From Gammaproteobacteria bacterium (GTDB taxonomy: Bacteria > Pseudomonadota > Gammaproteobacteria > Arenicellales > Poriferihabitantaceae), in NCBI GenBank assembly GCA_028817405.1, contig JAPPPS010000015.1, forward strand, positions 1-58,212: a stretch of 58,212 nt of DNA, read 5' to 3'. Position numbers and translations under genes: made by a program. This document shows positions 42,313-51,150 of the stretch, in pieces. A model generated the notes under the pieces. It was not told the DNA's origin. It ran no database searches and saw nothing but the letters and a program-made list of their open reading frames with translations. The first letter of the stretch is position 1. The number at the start of each line of letters is the position of its first letter.

Positions 42313-43752
42313 TCAGCGTCGCCAGTGGTGGAATCGTTCGAGGAGGCGCAAGGCCCAGGCCGGGGCGTGAGCGCGTTTCCAGTTGCCGGCGGCGAATTTG
42401 TTGGCTTCCATCCAGGTCGGATAGGCGTGGATGGTGGCGAGAATTTTGTTGAGGCCGAGTCCATGGCGCATCGCCAATACGAACTCGGCGATGAGGTCGC
42501 CGGCGTGCGCGCCGATGATGGTGGCGCCGAGAATTTTGTCTTTGCCGGGCACGGTCAACACTTTAACCGTGCCGCGCGCATGGCCGTCGGCGAGCGCGCG
42601 GTCCAACTTCGACAAATCATAGCGCGTGACTTCGTAGTCGACGCCGGCCGCTTGCGCGTCCAACTCGTTCAAGCCGACGCGCGCGACTTCCGGGTCGGTG
42701 TAAGTCGCCCACGGCATGACGCGGTAGTCGACCTTGAATTTTTTCAGCGGCGCAAACAACGCGTTGACCGCCGCATACCATGCTTGATGCGAGGCGGCGT
42801 GGGTGAATTGATAGGGGCCGACCACGTCGCCGCAGGCATAAACGGACGGATAGCCGGCCTGCAAGTAGTCGTTGGTTTCAATCGTGCGGCGTTGGCTGAT
42901 GGGAACGCCGAGTTCTTGCAAACCGAAGTCATCCAACTTGGCGGCGCGGCCGACCGCGACCAATATTTCATCGAATTCAACCGCGACTTTCTCGCCGTCA
43001 CGGTCGCAGCGCAACACTTTTACGCCGCCGTTGACTTCGATGCGCTCGGCGCGGTGGCCGACGCGCAAGTCGATGCCTTCGTTTTGGAATACCGCGGCGA
43101 CTTCCGCGGCGATATCGACGTCCTCTCGAATCATGATTTGCGGCAGCATCTCGACCACCGTGACTCGACTGCCGAAACGCGCAAAACATTGCGCCAACTC
43201 GCAGCCAATCGGGCCGCCGCCCAACACTAACAAGCGTTTCGGCAATTCTTTCAATTCCCAAACCGTGTCCGAGGTCAGCGCATTCACTTGCTCGATGCCG
43301 TCAATCGGCGGCACGAACGGCCGCCCGCCGGTGGCGATGATGATGGCGCGCGCGCGCAGTGTGCGGCCGTTGACGGCGACGCTGTGCGGTGAGGTAATGC
43401 GCGCGCGGCCTTGGATGACTTCCACGCCCAACGATTCATATCTTGCGGCCGAGTCATGCGGCGCGATGGTGTCGATAATCGTGCGCACGCGCTGCATGAT
43501 GTGCGCGAAGTCGAACTCGGCCGACGCGGTTTGGATTCCGTAATCGGAGGCGCGTTGGATTTGATGCAGCAACTTGGCGGAGGCGATGAGCGACTTGGAC
43601 GGCACGCAGCCGCGGTTCAGGCAGTCGCCGCCCATCTCCGCTTCCTCGATGAGAATCACTTTCGCTTTCACCGCCGCGCCGATATACGCGGACACCAGCC
43701 CGGCGCTGCCGGCGCCGATGACGATGAGATTGGCGTCGTATTGGTTCGCCAT
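42313..43752 (-). CDS. Pyridine nucleotide-disulfide oxidoreductase (MerA/Lpd-like)
   Basis: A 479-residue FAD protein: GAGSAGLVSAYIGAAV (about 12), redox-active pair CLNRGCVPSK (about 44-53), NAD(P) site LVLGGGPIGCELAQCF (about 175), ACGDVVGPYQFTHAASHQAW (about 310) and a C-terminal HAYPTWMEANK. Mercuric reductase-like oxidoreductases without the mercury-binding C-terminal cysteines share this form; it lacks those cysteines, so a general dithiol or unknown substrate is likelier. It is separated by nine bases from a TVP38 gene, a pairing often seen for this subgroup. Confidence 0.88.
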   Translation of the reverse strand: MANQYDANLIVIGAGSAGLVSAYIGAAVKAKVILIEEAEMGGDCLNRGCVPSKSLIASAKLLHQIQRASDYGIQTASAEFDFAHIMQRVRTIIDTIAPHDSAARYESLGVEVIQGRARITSPHSVAVNGRTLRARAIIIATGGRPFVPPIDGIEQVNALTSDTVWELKELPKRLLVLGGGPIGCELAQCFARFGSRVTVVEMLPQIMIREDVDIAAEVAAVFQNEGIDLRVGHRAERIEVNGGVKVLRCDRDGEKVAVEFDEILVAVGRAAKLDDFGLQELGVPISQRRTIETNDYLQAGYPSVYACGDVVGPYQFTHAASHQAWYAAVNALFAPLKKFKVDYRVMPWATYTDPEVARVGLNELDAQAAGVDYEVTRYDLSKLDRALADGHARGTVKVLTVPGKDKILGATIIGAHAGDLIAEFVLAMRHGLGLNKILATIHAYPTWMEANKFAAGNWKRAHAPAWALRLLERFHHWRR

Positions 43753-43761
43753 GCCGTGGCC

Positions 43762-44436
43762 TCAGCCGCGCGCCTTGAACTTTTTATACGCCACCGGCGC
43801 CAGCGCCAGTACGCCGAGGAAGACAAACGCCAACAACACCCGCGGCGATGCAATCTCGGCCGGCGAGTCGATGGAACCCAACTGCCGCCCGGCGTACGCA
43901 TAAACGAAACTGCCGGGAATGATGCCGGCCGCGGTGGCCGCGACATACACGCGGACTCTGACGCGGGTGATGCCGGCCGCGAGGTTGACCAGGAAAAACG
44001 GGAACAACGGAATCAAGCGCAGCGTCAGCAAGTAACTCGCGGCGTTTTGTTCGAAGCCGGATTGAATCGCCTCCAACTTGCCGCCGAACCGCCGCTCCAC
44101 CCAGTCGCGCAATACATAACGCGCGGCAAGGAACGCCAGCGTGGCTCCCGCGGTCGCGCCGATGTTGACGAACAAGGTGCCGAGAACGCTGCCGAACAAA
44201 AACCCGCCGGCCAATGTAAGTATGAGTCCGCCGGGCAATGAGAACGCGGTCTGCGCGATGTAGACGCCGATGAAAATCAAAACCGCGCCGGCGTAGTTGG
44301 CGTGCGCGTAGTCGAGCAGGCGGTCGCGGTTTTGTTTCAAATAATCAAACGACAGATACGACCACCCGTCGAAATAAAAAAATGCCGCGACGCCTAACAT
44401 GAGCGCGGCGATGACGGCGATTTTGGCGGCCGACAT
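43762..44436 (-). CDS. TVP38/TMEM64-family membrane protein
   Basis: A 224-residue protein of the TVP38/DedA (VTT) group with five to six hydrophobic segments. Hallmarks are FSLPGGLILTLAGGFLFGSV (about 67) and LTLRLIPLFPFFLVNLAAG (about 138). The family is thought to act on lipid or cation homeostasis; the specific role is unknown. It is cotranscribed with the disulfide reductase and separated by six bases from icd. Confidence 0.9.
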   Translation of the reverse strand: MSAAKIAVIAALMLGVAAFFYFDGWSYLSFDYLKQNRDRLLDYAHANYAGAVLIFIGVYIAQTAFSLPGGLILTLAGGFLFGSVLGTLFVNIGATAGATLAFLAARYVLRDWVERRFGGKLEAIQSGFEQNAASYLLTLRLIPLFPFFLVNLAAGITRVRVRVYVAATAAGIIPGSFVYAYAGRQLGSIDSPAEIASPRVLLAFVFLGVLALAPVAYKKFKARG

Positions 44437-44442
44437 GACGCA

Positions 44443-45693
44443 TCACGGGTTGATTTTGCCGATGAGCGCGTCGGCGAAACCGCTGGTGGAGACGGTGGTC
44501 GCATCATCCATCAACCGCGCGAAGTCGTAAGTCACGGTTTTATCCGCCAACACTTTCACGAACGCGTCGTCGATTAACTGCGCCGCTTCCCGCCAGTTGA
44601 TGTATTCCAGCATCATCACGCCGGAGAACAACAGCGATGACGGGTTGACTTTGTTTTGATTGGCGTACTTCGGCGCGGTGCCATGCGTCGCTTCAAAAAC
44701 CGCGATGTCGTCCGAGATGTTGGCGCCGGGCGCGATGCCGATGCCGCCGACTTCCGCGGCCGCCGCATCGGATAAATAGTCGCCGTTCAAGTTGGAAGTG
44801 GCGATGACATCGAACTCGGCCGGGCGCAGCAGCAGCAACTGAAACATAATGTCGGCGATGCGGTCTTTGATTAAGATTTTGCCGGCCGGCATGCTACCGT
44901 CGTGTTCGTTCCATAGTTCGTCTTCGGTGACCACATGGTCGCGGAATTCTTGGGTCGCGACTTCATAACCCCAGTTGCGAAACGCGCCTTCGGTGTATTT
45001 CATAATGTTGCCTTTATGCACCAGCGTCACGCTCGCGCGTTCGCGTTCCAGCGCGTATTCAATCGCCTTGCGCACCAATCGTTTGCTGCCGAACGGGCTG
45101 ATGGGTTTGATTCCCAATCCGGCGTCGTCGAAGAATTCGGCGCGCATTTCTTCGCGCAAAAACTTCGCCAGTTTTTTATTGTCGTCGCCGCCGCTGGGAT
45201 ACTCGATGCCGGCGTAAACATCCTCGGTGTTCTCGCGGAAGATGACCACATCCACTTCTTCCGGCCGGCGCAACGGCGACGGCACGCCTTCGAAATAACG
45301 CACCGGCCGCACGCACGCATACAAATCCATCTCTTGACGCAGCGACACATTGAGCGACCGAAAGCCGCCGCCGACCGGCGTGGTCAGCGGCCCCTTAATC
45401 GCCACCGTCAAGTCCTTGATGGCGGCGATGGTCTCGGCCGGGAAGTAGTCGCCTTGGTAAATCCCCGCGGCCTTCTCGCCCATGTAGAGTTCGCACCACC
45501 GCACTTTGCGCTTGCCGCGGTACGCTTTCGCCACCGCCGCGTCCCACACCCGCAGCGCCGCCGCGGTGATGTCGGCGCCGATGCCGTCGCCTTCGACGAA
45601 GCCGAGAATGGGCTGGTCGGGGACGCGCAGTTTGCCGTTCTTGACGGCGACTTTTTCGCCGTCCGGCGGCAGGCGGATGTGCTGGTAACTCAT
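44443..45693 (-). CDS. icd: NADP-dependent isocitrate dehydrogenase
   Basis: A 416-residue enzyme of the TCA cycle. Start [18 protein letters not shown] (about 28), the substrate loop [19 protein letters not shown] (about 119) and [13 protein letters not shown] (about 150), and [17 protein letters not shown] (about 335) are all as in bacterial Icd. Length is normal and no insert is present. The upstream region (45694-45950) holds tandem repeats and palindromes, so its promoter may be unusual. Confidence 0.96.
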   Translation of the reverse strand: MSYQHIRLPPDGEKVAVKNGKLRVPDQPILGFVEGDGIGADITAAALRVWDAAVAKAYRGKRKVRWCELYMGEKAAGIYQGDYFPAETIAAIKDLTVAIKGPLTTPVGGGFRSLNVSLRQEMDLYACVRPVRYFEGVPSPLRRPEEVDVVIFRENTEDVYAGIEYPSGGDDNKKLAKFLREEMRAEFFDDAGLGIKPISPFGSKRLVRKAIEYALERERASVTLVHKGNIMKYTEGAFRNWGYEVATQEFRDHVVTEDELWNEHDGSMPAGKILIKDRIADIMFQLLLLRPAEFDVIATSNLNGDYLSDAAAAEVGGIGIAPGANISDDIAVFEATHGTAPKYANQNKVNPSSLLFSGVMMLEYINWREAAQLIDDAFVKVLADKTVTYDFARLMDDATTVSTSGFADALIGKINP

Positions 45694-45838
45694 GGCGTTA
45701 ATTCGTGCGGGAACCGAGGCCGCGCATTTTACCCGACCGCGTGGGGAATTTCAGCGCGGCGGGGTGGCGGGCGGCTGGCGCGCGACCCGCGGCCCGCCGG
45801 CGCGGCGACTCATGACCCGTGGTCCGCGCCGCGCCCGT

Positions 45839-45934
45839 GTACATGTACTAGGACCCGCCACCGCGGCGCGACCCATGGTCCGCGCCGCCCCCATGACATG
45901 TCGCGCCGCCCCCATGACATGTACATGTACTAGG
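45839..45934. repeat. Repeats with GTACATGTAC palindromes upstream of icd
   Basis: GTACATGTACTAGG occurs at 45839-45852 and 45921-45934, each containing the 10-base palindrome GTACATGTAC. Between them CGCGCCGCCCCCATGACATG occurs twice in tandem, and looser copies of GGTCCGCGCCGC extend left to about 45810. This occupies the 257-base gap between the Ldh-type gene and icd; I see no gene in it. Confidence 0.65.
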
Positions 45935-45950
45935 GGCCCCGCCGCCCGAC

Positions 45951-47012
45951 TCACCGCGCCTCGCACAACCCGCGGATTTTCCCCACCAACGCCGCATTGA
46001 CCGCGCGCGGGCCCGCGTCTTGGCGACGGTGGTGGCGGCGCGCCCCCGGCAAACGCGCGCCGTCCAACTGGCCGATGCGCTCGAACAAGCCGGCCGCGTG
46101 CTGCGCCCAGTCGCGCCCGGCGCCGGCATCGGCCTCGGCCTCGGTATCGGCCCCGGACTCGGGCCCACCGGCCGCCATCCAGTTTGGCGACAACGCCAGA
46201 ATAAACTCGCCGCCGCGCGGCGGGCCGCCGTCCTTGTTGTCGGCGGCCGCGGCCTCAAAACTGAACCGCTCGCCGAGCAGCGCCGCGGCCAACAATTCGA
46301 CCATCAGCGAGACCGCCGAACCCTTGTAGCCGCCGAACGGCAGCAGCACGCCGCCGCCGGCAATCGCGGCCGGGTCGGTGGTCGCCTCGCCGGCCGCGTT
46401 CAGGCCGGTGCCGGGCGGCACCGCGTGGCCGTCGCGCGCCGCGATTTGCACCTCGCCCATGGCCATGGCCGCGGTCGCCATGTCGAACACCACCGGCGTA
46501 TCGCCGGGCCGCGGCCAAGCGAACGAAATGGGATTCGTGCCGAACAACGCCTCGCGCGCCCCGGCCGGCGCGACCGCGGGCATGTAGGCGGTGCAAGCCA
46601 GCGCCGCCAAGCCGCGCTCGGCCAACGCCTCGGTCTCGTGCCACAACGCCGCGAAGTGATGCGCGCGCACCACCGCCAGGGCCGCCACGCCGGTGGCATG
46701 CGCGGCCTCGGCCAGCGCCGGAATGCCGGCCTGCAGCGCGCCCGGCGCGAATCCGCCGCCGCCGTCGACGCGCAGCAACGCCGGGCTCAAGCGCTCCACG
46801 ACCGGCGCGGCCGCGCCGTCGACCTTGCCGCTGCGCAGCGCCGCGACATAGCCGGGCAGGCGGAACAAACCGTGCGACACCGCGCCGTCGCGCTCGGCGG
46901 CGGTGACCGTGGCCGCGACCGCCTCGGCGTTGGCGGCGTCGCAGCCGTTGCCGGCCAGGCAGTCGCGGGCAAGGGCGTGGATTTCCCCGAGGGTCAGTTC
47001 GGTTTCAGGCAT
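45951..47012 (-). CDS. Malate/L-lactate dehydrogenase-type oxidoreductase (Ldh_2)
   Basis: A 353-residue member of the Ldh_2 family of NAD(P)-dependent hydroxyacid or ketoimine oxidoreductases. Signatures: SHGLFRLPGYVAALRSGKVD (about 47), VRAHHFAALWHETEALAERG (about 115), GTNPISFAWPRP (about 160) and PFGGYKGSAVSLMVELLAAALLG (about 225). The substrate could be malate, lactate, ureidoglycolate or another 2-hydroxy acid. An acidic Ala/Glu/Asp stretch (about 285-300) is longer than usual. The ATG at 47012 is chosen because the extra upstream residues form a Thr/Pro-rich non-conserved stretch. Confidence 0.88.
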   Translation of the reverse strand: MPETELTLGEIHALARDCLAGNGCDAANAEAVAATVTAAERDGAVSHGLFRLPGYVAALRSGKVDGAAAPVVERLSPALLRVDGGGGFAPGALQAGIPALAEAAHATGVAALAVVRAHHFAALWHETEALAERGLAALACTAYMPAVAPAGAREALFGTNPISFAWPRPGDTPVVFDMATAAMAMGEVQIAARDGHAVPPGTGLNAAGEATTDPAAIAGGGVLLPFGGYKGSAVSLMVELLAAALLGERFSFEAAAADNKDGGPPRGGEFILALSPNWMAAGGPESGADTEAEADAGAGRDWAQHAAGLFERIGQLDGARLPGARRHHRRQDAGPRAVNAALVGKIRGLCEAR

Positions 47013-47109
47013 GGTGGTTTCCGTGGGCGTGAAAGGGTTGGGTGTGGGTGTCGATGTCGATAGCGAATGGCAAGCGCGAGTCGTGGGCGCGGTCATCGTC
47101 ACCGTCGAT

Positions 47110-47295
47110 TGGTTGACGCCGGTGTCGCCCGGTTGATGCATCGCATGGTTAACGCCGGCGTCGCTCGGTGATGCATCGCATGGTTGACACCGGCGTTGCT
47201 TGGTTGATGCATCGCATGGTTAACGCCGGCGTTGTTCGGTTGACGCGCCGGCATCGCCCGGTTGATGCGCGCCCGGTTAACGCCGGCGCACCGGA
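47110..47295. repeat. Imperfect 36-bp tandem repeats
   Basis: Units of about 36 bases containing TTGATGCATCGCATGGTTAA and CGCCGGCG repeat about four times between the Ldh-type gene and the decarboxylase-like gene. Later units lose the middle part. No spacers alternate, so this is not a CRISPR array. Nothing else is seen in the 47013-47304 gap. Confidence 0.7.
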
Positions 47296-47304
47296 TGACC
47301 ACCG

Positions 47305-47685
47305 CTACTCCATCCCCGCTTCCGCCATCACCTTGCGCGCCGCGCGCATGCATTCCAGCGATTGCGGCACGCCGCAGTAGATGGCGATGACATGGATGAT
47401 GGCGCGCAGTTGTTCGCGGGTGACGCCGTTGCTGATGGCGCCGCGGCAGTGCAGTTCCCACTCGTGCATGCGGCCGAGCGCGCCAAGCATGGTCAGGTTC
47501 ATCATCGACCGCGTCTTGGCGTCGATGCACTCGTCGCCCCAGCCGAAACCCCAGCACCACTCGGTCATCATCTCCTGAAATGGGCGCGAAAAATCGTCCG
47601 CCTCGGCCAGGGTTTTCTCCACATAATCCGTGCCCAAGGTCGCCTTGCGCTGCGCCAAACCGACTTCAAATCGCTGCTTGTCCAT
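47305..47685 (-). CDS. Carboxymuconolactone decarboxylase-family protein
   Basis: A 126-residue CMD/AhpD-like protein: FQEMMTEWCWGFGWGDECID (about 36) and MLGALGRMHEWELHCRGAIS (about 66), then VTREQLRAIIHVIAIYCGVP (about 87). Such proteins are decarboxylases in aromatic degradation or peroxide-reducing disulfide proteins; no aromatic pathway is nearby. It reads in the same direction as the Ldh-type gene, separated by the repeat tract. Confidence 0.85.
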   Translation of the reverse strand: MDKQRFEVGLAQRKATLGTDYVEKTLAEADDFSRPFQEMMTEWCWGFGWGDECIDAKTRSMMNLTMLGALGRMHEWELHCRGAISNGVTREQLRAIIHVIAIYCGVPQSLECMRAARKVMAEAGME

Positions 47686-47807
47686 GACCGCCTCCGCTGA
47701 GTAAAAGGCCCGCGATTATGACATCACCGGACGAGAAAGCGAATAGCGCGACGGTGTAATTTGGGGTGGTGGGTGCGGCGGTAGGGGAGACCATGGGCGT
47801 GACGGCG

Positions 47808-47855
47808 GGGACTGTTGTCGCCGGAGTGGCGATGTGGGTGGTTGTCGCCGGTTAT
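47808..47855. repeat. Dispersed repeat resembling the dsrN insert
   Basis: CTGTTGTCGCCGGAGTGGCG with a second GTTGTCGCCGG 40 bases on. The same GTCGCCGGAGTGGC sequence occurs inside dsrN near 7397-7412, where it is translated. Otherwise the 47686-47977 gap shows no gene. Confidence 0.5.
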
Positions 47856-47977
47856 CCGCGGTTTTGCAGTCGTTGCGTTATACTCCCGCGGTATCGATTC
47901 CACCGTGGCTAATGAAACGCGTTTGTAATTTTCTCGCGACGATGTTTTTTGGTTGCGCTTCCGACAGTATCTGACCG

Positions 47978-49201
47978 TTGTCTGCGCCGATTGCGTTGTC
48001 GATTGCCGAGGCCCGGAAACTGGCGCTGCTGAGTCAGTGGCCGCCGGGCGACGCGTCGTCGAGAGCATCATCTGGCGCGATGGATGCGGCGTTGGCCGCG
48101 ATTCGGCATCTCGGTTATGTGCAAATCGACACCATCTCGGTGGTCGAGCGCGCGCATCATCACACGCTGTGGAACCGCGCGCGCGGTTACCGGCCGGCGC
48201 ACTTGGCGCAACTGCTGGCGGACAAAAACATCTTCGAATACTGGTCGCACGCGGCCGCGGTTTTGCCGGTCGAGGATTATCGTTTCTGTTTGCCGCGCAT
48301 GCGCGCCATCGCGGCCGGGCAGCGTCATTGGTATACGCCGGACCGTCGCTTGATGAAAAAAGTACTGCGGCGCATCGCCGACGAAGGCCCGTTGCGCGCC
48401 CGCGACTTTGAGTCCAAGCCCGGTGCAACAAAAACCCCGCCGGCGATGTGGGATTGGAAGCCGGCCAAACGCGCGCTGGAGCAGTTGTTTATGGAAGGCA
48501 AGTTGATGGTCGCGCGGCGCGACGGTTTCAGCAAAGTTTATGACCTCGCCGCGCGCGTGCTGCCGCCGGGCGTCGACACTACGCCGCCGGCCGGCGAGGA
48601 ATACGCGCGGTTTTTGGTGCGGCGATTCCTGCGCGCCAACGGCCTCGGCCGCGCCGAGGAAGTCGCCTACTTGCGCGGCGGCATGCGCCCGACGGTGGCG
48701 CAATGCATGGCGCGCATGGCGAAGCGCGGCGACATCGTGCCGGTGCAAACGCGCGGGCGAGTTTATTATGCGCTGCCGGAGGCGTTGAAGTTGCTGGAAC
48801 GCCGGTTGACGCGCAAGCGCGTACGCATCTTGTCGCCGTTCGACAACTTGTTAATTCAACGCGAGCGCATGCGGCATCTGTTTGACTTCGATTACCGCAT
48901 CGAATGTTATACGCCCGCGGCCGCGCGTCGGCACGGTTATTTTTCCCTGCCGGTTTTATGGGACGGCCGGTTGGTCGCGCGCATGGATTGCAAAGCCGAG
49001 CGCGCGAGTCGCCGGTTGTTGGTGCGCAACTTCGTCAGCGAACCGTGCTTGAAGAACAAGGAGGCGTTCACGTCGGCGTTGGCGGATGCGCTGCTTGATT
49101 TCGCCGCGTTTAATGCATGCGATGCAATTGAAGTCGAACCGTTGCGCGATAAAACCGTGCAGCAATTGTTGCGCCGCGCTTTGATTGAACGCCGCGGATA
49201 A
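47978..49201 (+). CDS. YcaQ-like DNA glycosylase (winged-helix protein)
   Basis: A 407-residue HTH_42/YcaQ-family protein. Family members unhook DNA interstrand crosslinks. The catalytic QxD lies in GYVQIDTISVVERAHHHTLW (about 48), the conserved EYWSHAAAVLPVEDY at about 88, and a C-terminal RERMRHLFDFDYRIECYTP (about 297). The start is a TTG; no ATG precedes the conserved LSIAEARKLALLSQW near residue 7, and an in-frame stop lies just upstream. It stands alone between minus-strand genes. Confidence 0.88.
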   Translation: MSAPIALSIAEARKLALLSQWPPGDASSRASSGAMDAALAAIRHLGYVQIDTISVVERAHHHTLWNRARGYRPAHLAQLLADKNIFEYWSHAAAVLPVEDYRFCLPRMRAIAAGQRHWYTPDRRLMKKVLRRIADEGPLRARDFESKPGATKTPPAMWDWKPAKRALEQLFMEGKLMVARRDGFSKVYDLAARVLPPGVDTTPPAGEEYARFLVRRFLRANGLGRAEEVAYLRGGMRPTVAQCMARMAKRGDIVPVQTRGRVYYALPEALKLLERRLTRKRVRILSPFDNLLIQRERMRHLFDFDYRIECYTPAAARRHGYFSLPVLWDGRLVARMDCKAERASRRLLVRNFVSEPCLKNKEAFTSALADALLDFAAFNACDAIEVEPLRDKTVQQLLRRALIERRG

Positions 49202-49236
49202 ATGCGCGGCATCGATTTGTTGCGCGCGAAAAATAA

Positions 49237-50124
49237 TTACGCGCCGTAAATCTGCATAAACAACGGCAGTGATTCATGGAAACCGTCGGCAAAATCGCCG
49301 CCGTCCGGCCGGTAAGTGCTCTCCAATGAAATCGAGCCGGCGTAATTCTCCGCGCGCAAGAAGTCCGCGATGCCTTGCAGGTGCGCCGCCATGTCGCCTT
49401 CGCCCAAGCGGCAGAAGTTCACGGTCGCGCGTTGCGGCCGCACCACCGCGTCTTTGATATGCACATGCCCGATTTTGCCGCCGGCCAACGCCTGCGCGCC
49501 GTCCGGGCAGGGCGGTTCGCCGCAGTAAAGCGCGTTGCACGGGTCCCATAACGCCAGCAGCCGGCCGTCCGCATCCAACTCGTCGATGAGCCGGCCCATG
49601 GTGTATGCGGAGTTAATCATGGTGCCGTTGCCGGTCTCGATAACCAGTTTGACATCCTCGCGCGCCGCCAATTCCAGCGGCGCTTCCAGCAACTTCAGCA
49701 GTTTGTCCCACGCGCCGTTCGCCACCACCCACTGCTCGGCGCCGCCGCCGCCGAACAAAATCGTCTCGCGCCGGCAACTCATGATGCGCACCGTGGAGGC
49801 GCCGAGTTCATGCGCGCAGTCGATGCAGCGTTTAAGCGCATCCATCTGCTCGCGGTATGCTTTTGAATCGGGTTCGATATGCACCGTCTGGCGCGCGAAG
49901 ATGTGGCGCGAGATGCACGACACGCGCAGGCCGTTGTCTTCCACCAACTGGCGCGCTTCGCGCCGGCGTGCGGCCGGCAGGTCGCCGACTTCAAACTCCC
50001 ACATGTATTGAAATTCGATGTCGGATAAACCGGCCGCGCGCGCGGTCTCGGCCGCCACTCGCACATCGCGACTAATGCCGTCGCTGATAACGCCCAAGCG
50101 GTTCATCGCGTTCATGATGTTCAT
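49237..50124 (-). CDS. TIM-barrel sugar phosphate isomerase/epimerase
   Basis: A 295-residue protein of the AP-endonuclease-2/xylose-isomerase-like barrel. Metal-site candidates: ETGNGTMINSAYTMG (about 162), WDPCNALYCGE (about 195), HVHIKDAVV (about 222) and SLESTYRPDGG (about 267). Substrate unknown; such genes often occur with dehydrogenases and kinases of uncommon polyols. Start MNIMNAMNR overlaps the end of the dehydrogenase gene (ATGA). Confidence 0.85.
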   Translation of the reverse strand: MNIMNAMNRLGVISDGISRDVRVAAETARAAGLSDIEFQYMWEFEVGDLPAARRREARQLVEDNGLRVSCISRHIFARQTVHIEPDSKAYREQMDALKRCIDCAHELGASTVRIMSCRRETILFGGGGAEQWVVANGAWDKLLKLLEAPLELAAREDVKLVIETGNGTMINSAYTMGRLIDELDADGRLLALWDPCNALYCGEPPCPDGAQALAGGKIGHVHIKDAVVRPQRATVNFCRLGEGDMAAHLQGIADFLRAENYAGSISLESTYRPDGGDFADGFHESLPLFMQIYGA

Positions 50125-51080
50125 CGTTTGCCTTCCATGCCGGCCATGCGCTCCAGCACTTTGACCACGCACCAGTTGTCTTCGTCGGGGAAGGTGGAAA
50201 GGCCGGATTGAAACAACTCGCGCGCCGCGGAGGCGACGAACAGCGGCGCGCCGACTTCGCGCGCGAGGTTCAAACTGATGCCGAGGTCTTTGTGCATGGT
50301 GGTGATGCGGCTGCCGGTGTTTTTGAATTGGCGCGCGACGATTAACTTCGCGCAGTTCTCCAGCATCGGCGAGGACGCGATGCTGGTGGTGAAAACATTG
50401 AACAGCACTTCGTCGCTGATGCCGGCTTTTTTGCCGAGGGTCATGGCTTCGAAGATGGAGGAAAACATGCTGCCGAGCATCGCCTGCAGCGCGGCTTTGA
50501 CGGTCTGCCCGTCGCCCGGCGCATCGCCGACCACATGAACGGTTTTGCCCAACACGCGCAACAACGGCCGGGCTTTGCGAATCGCTTGCGGCGCGCCGGC
50601 CGCCATGAAAGTCAACTTGCCGTCGCGCGCGCCGGGCAGGCCGCCGCTCACCGGCGCGTCCACGGTCAGCACGCCGGCGCCGGCCGCGACCTCCGCCACC
50701 GCCTGCGCCTCGTCGCGCTCGATGGTGGCGGTGATGACGATAACCGCGCCGGGTTTCAACGCCCGCAGCAAGCCGTTTTCGCCGGCGACCGCGTCGAACA
50801 CTTGCGCGCCGTTCATCACCATGACGAAGGCGACTTGCGCATCGGTCGCGCTGTCGCGGCAGTTTTTGGCGGCGCGGCCGCCGGCGGATTTCAGCAGGCC
50901 GCGCCGCCGCGCCGACAAGTCATAGCCGGCCACCGCATAACCAGCGCGCAGCAGGTTGTGCGCCATCGGCAGGCCCATGTCGCCGAGGCCGATGAAGGCG
51001 GCGGATTTTTTTGCGGCGGAGTTTTTGCGCCCGGTTTTGCGGCCGGCGCCGGTGCGCGTTTTGGTTTTGGATGAAGTCAT
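50121..51080 (-). CDS. 3-hydroxyisobutyrate dehydrogenase-family oxidoreductase
   Basis: A 319-residue beta-hydroxyacid dehydrogenase. After a Lys/Arg/Thr-rich N-terminal tail (1-28) comes AFIGLGDMGLPMAHNLLRAG (NAD site), then VDAPVSGGLPGARDGKLTFM (about 142, substrate site) and GDGQTVKAALQAML with the catalytic lysine (about 193). Length with the tail is slightly above the usual 290-300. It is coupled to the TIM-barrel gene. Confidence 0.88.
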   Translation of the reverse strand: MTSSKTKTRTGAGRKTGRKNSAAKKSAAFIGLGDMGLPMAHNLLRAGYAVAGYDLSARRRGLLKSAGGRAAKNCRDSATDAQVAFVMVMNGAQVFDAVAGENGLLRALKPGAVIVITATIERDEAQAVAEVAAGAGVLTVDAPVSGGLPGARDGKLTFMAAGAPQAIRKARPLLRVLGKTVHVVGDAPGDGQTVKAALQAMLGSMFSSIFEAMTLGKKAGISDEVLFNVFTTSIASSPMLENCAKLIVARQFKNTGSRITTMHKDLGISLNLAREVGAPLFVASAARELFQSGLSTFPDEDNWCVVKVLERMAGMEGKR

Positions 51081-51150
51081 GACGGTCTCGTGAGCGCGCA
51101 TCGGGAATGGCGCGGTTGCATTTTGCGCCGATTATGCTACAACTCGCGCC

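Noticed and set aside
45751-45966. 71-codon minus-strand frame upstream of icd
   Set aside because: It is made of the tandem repeats in this gap and shows no protein-like conservation.
47110-47295. Possible CRISPR array
   Set aside because: Repeats are directly adjacent and imperfect, with no unique spacers and no cas genes in the window.
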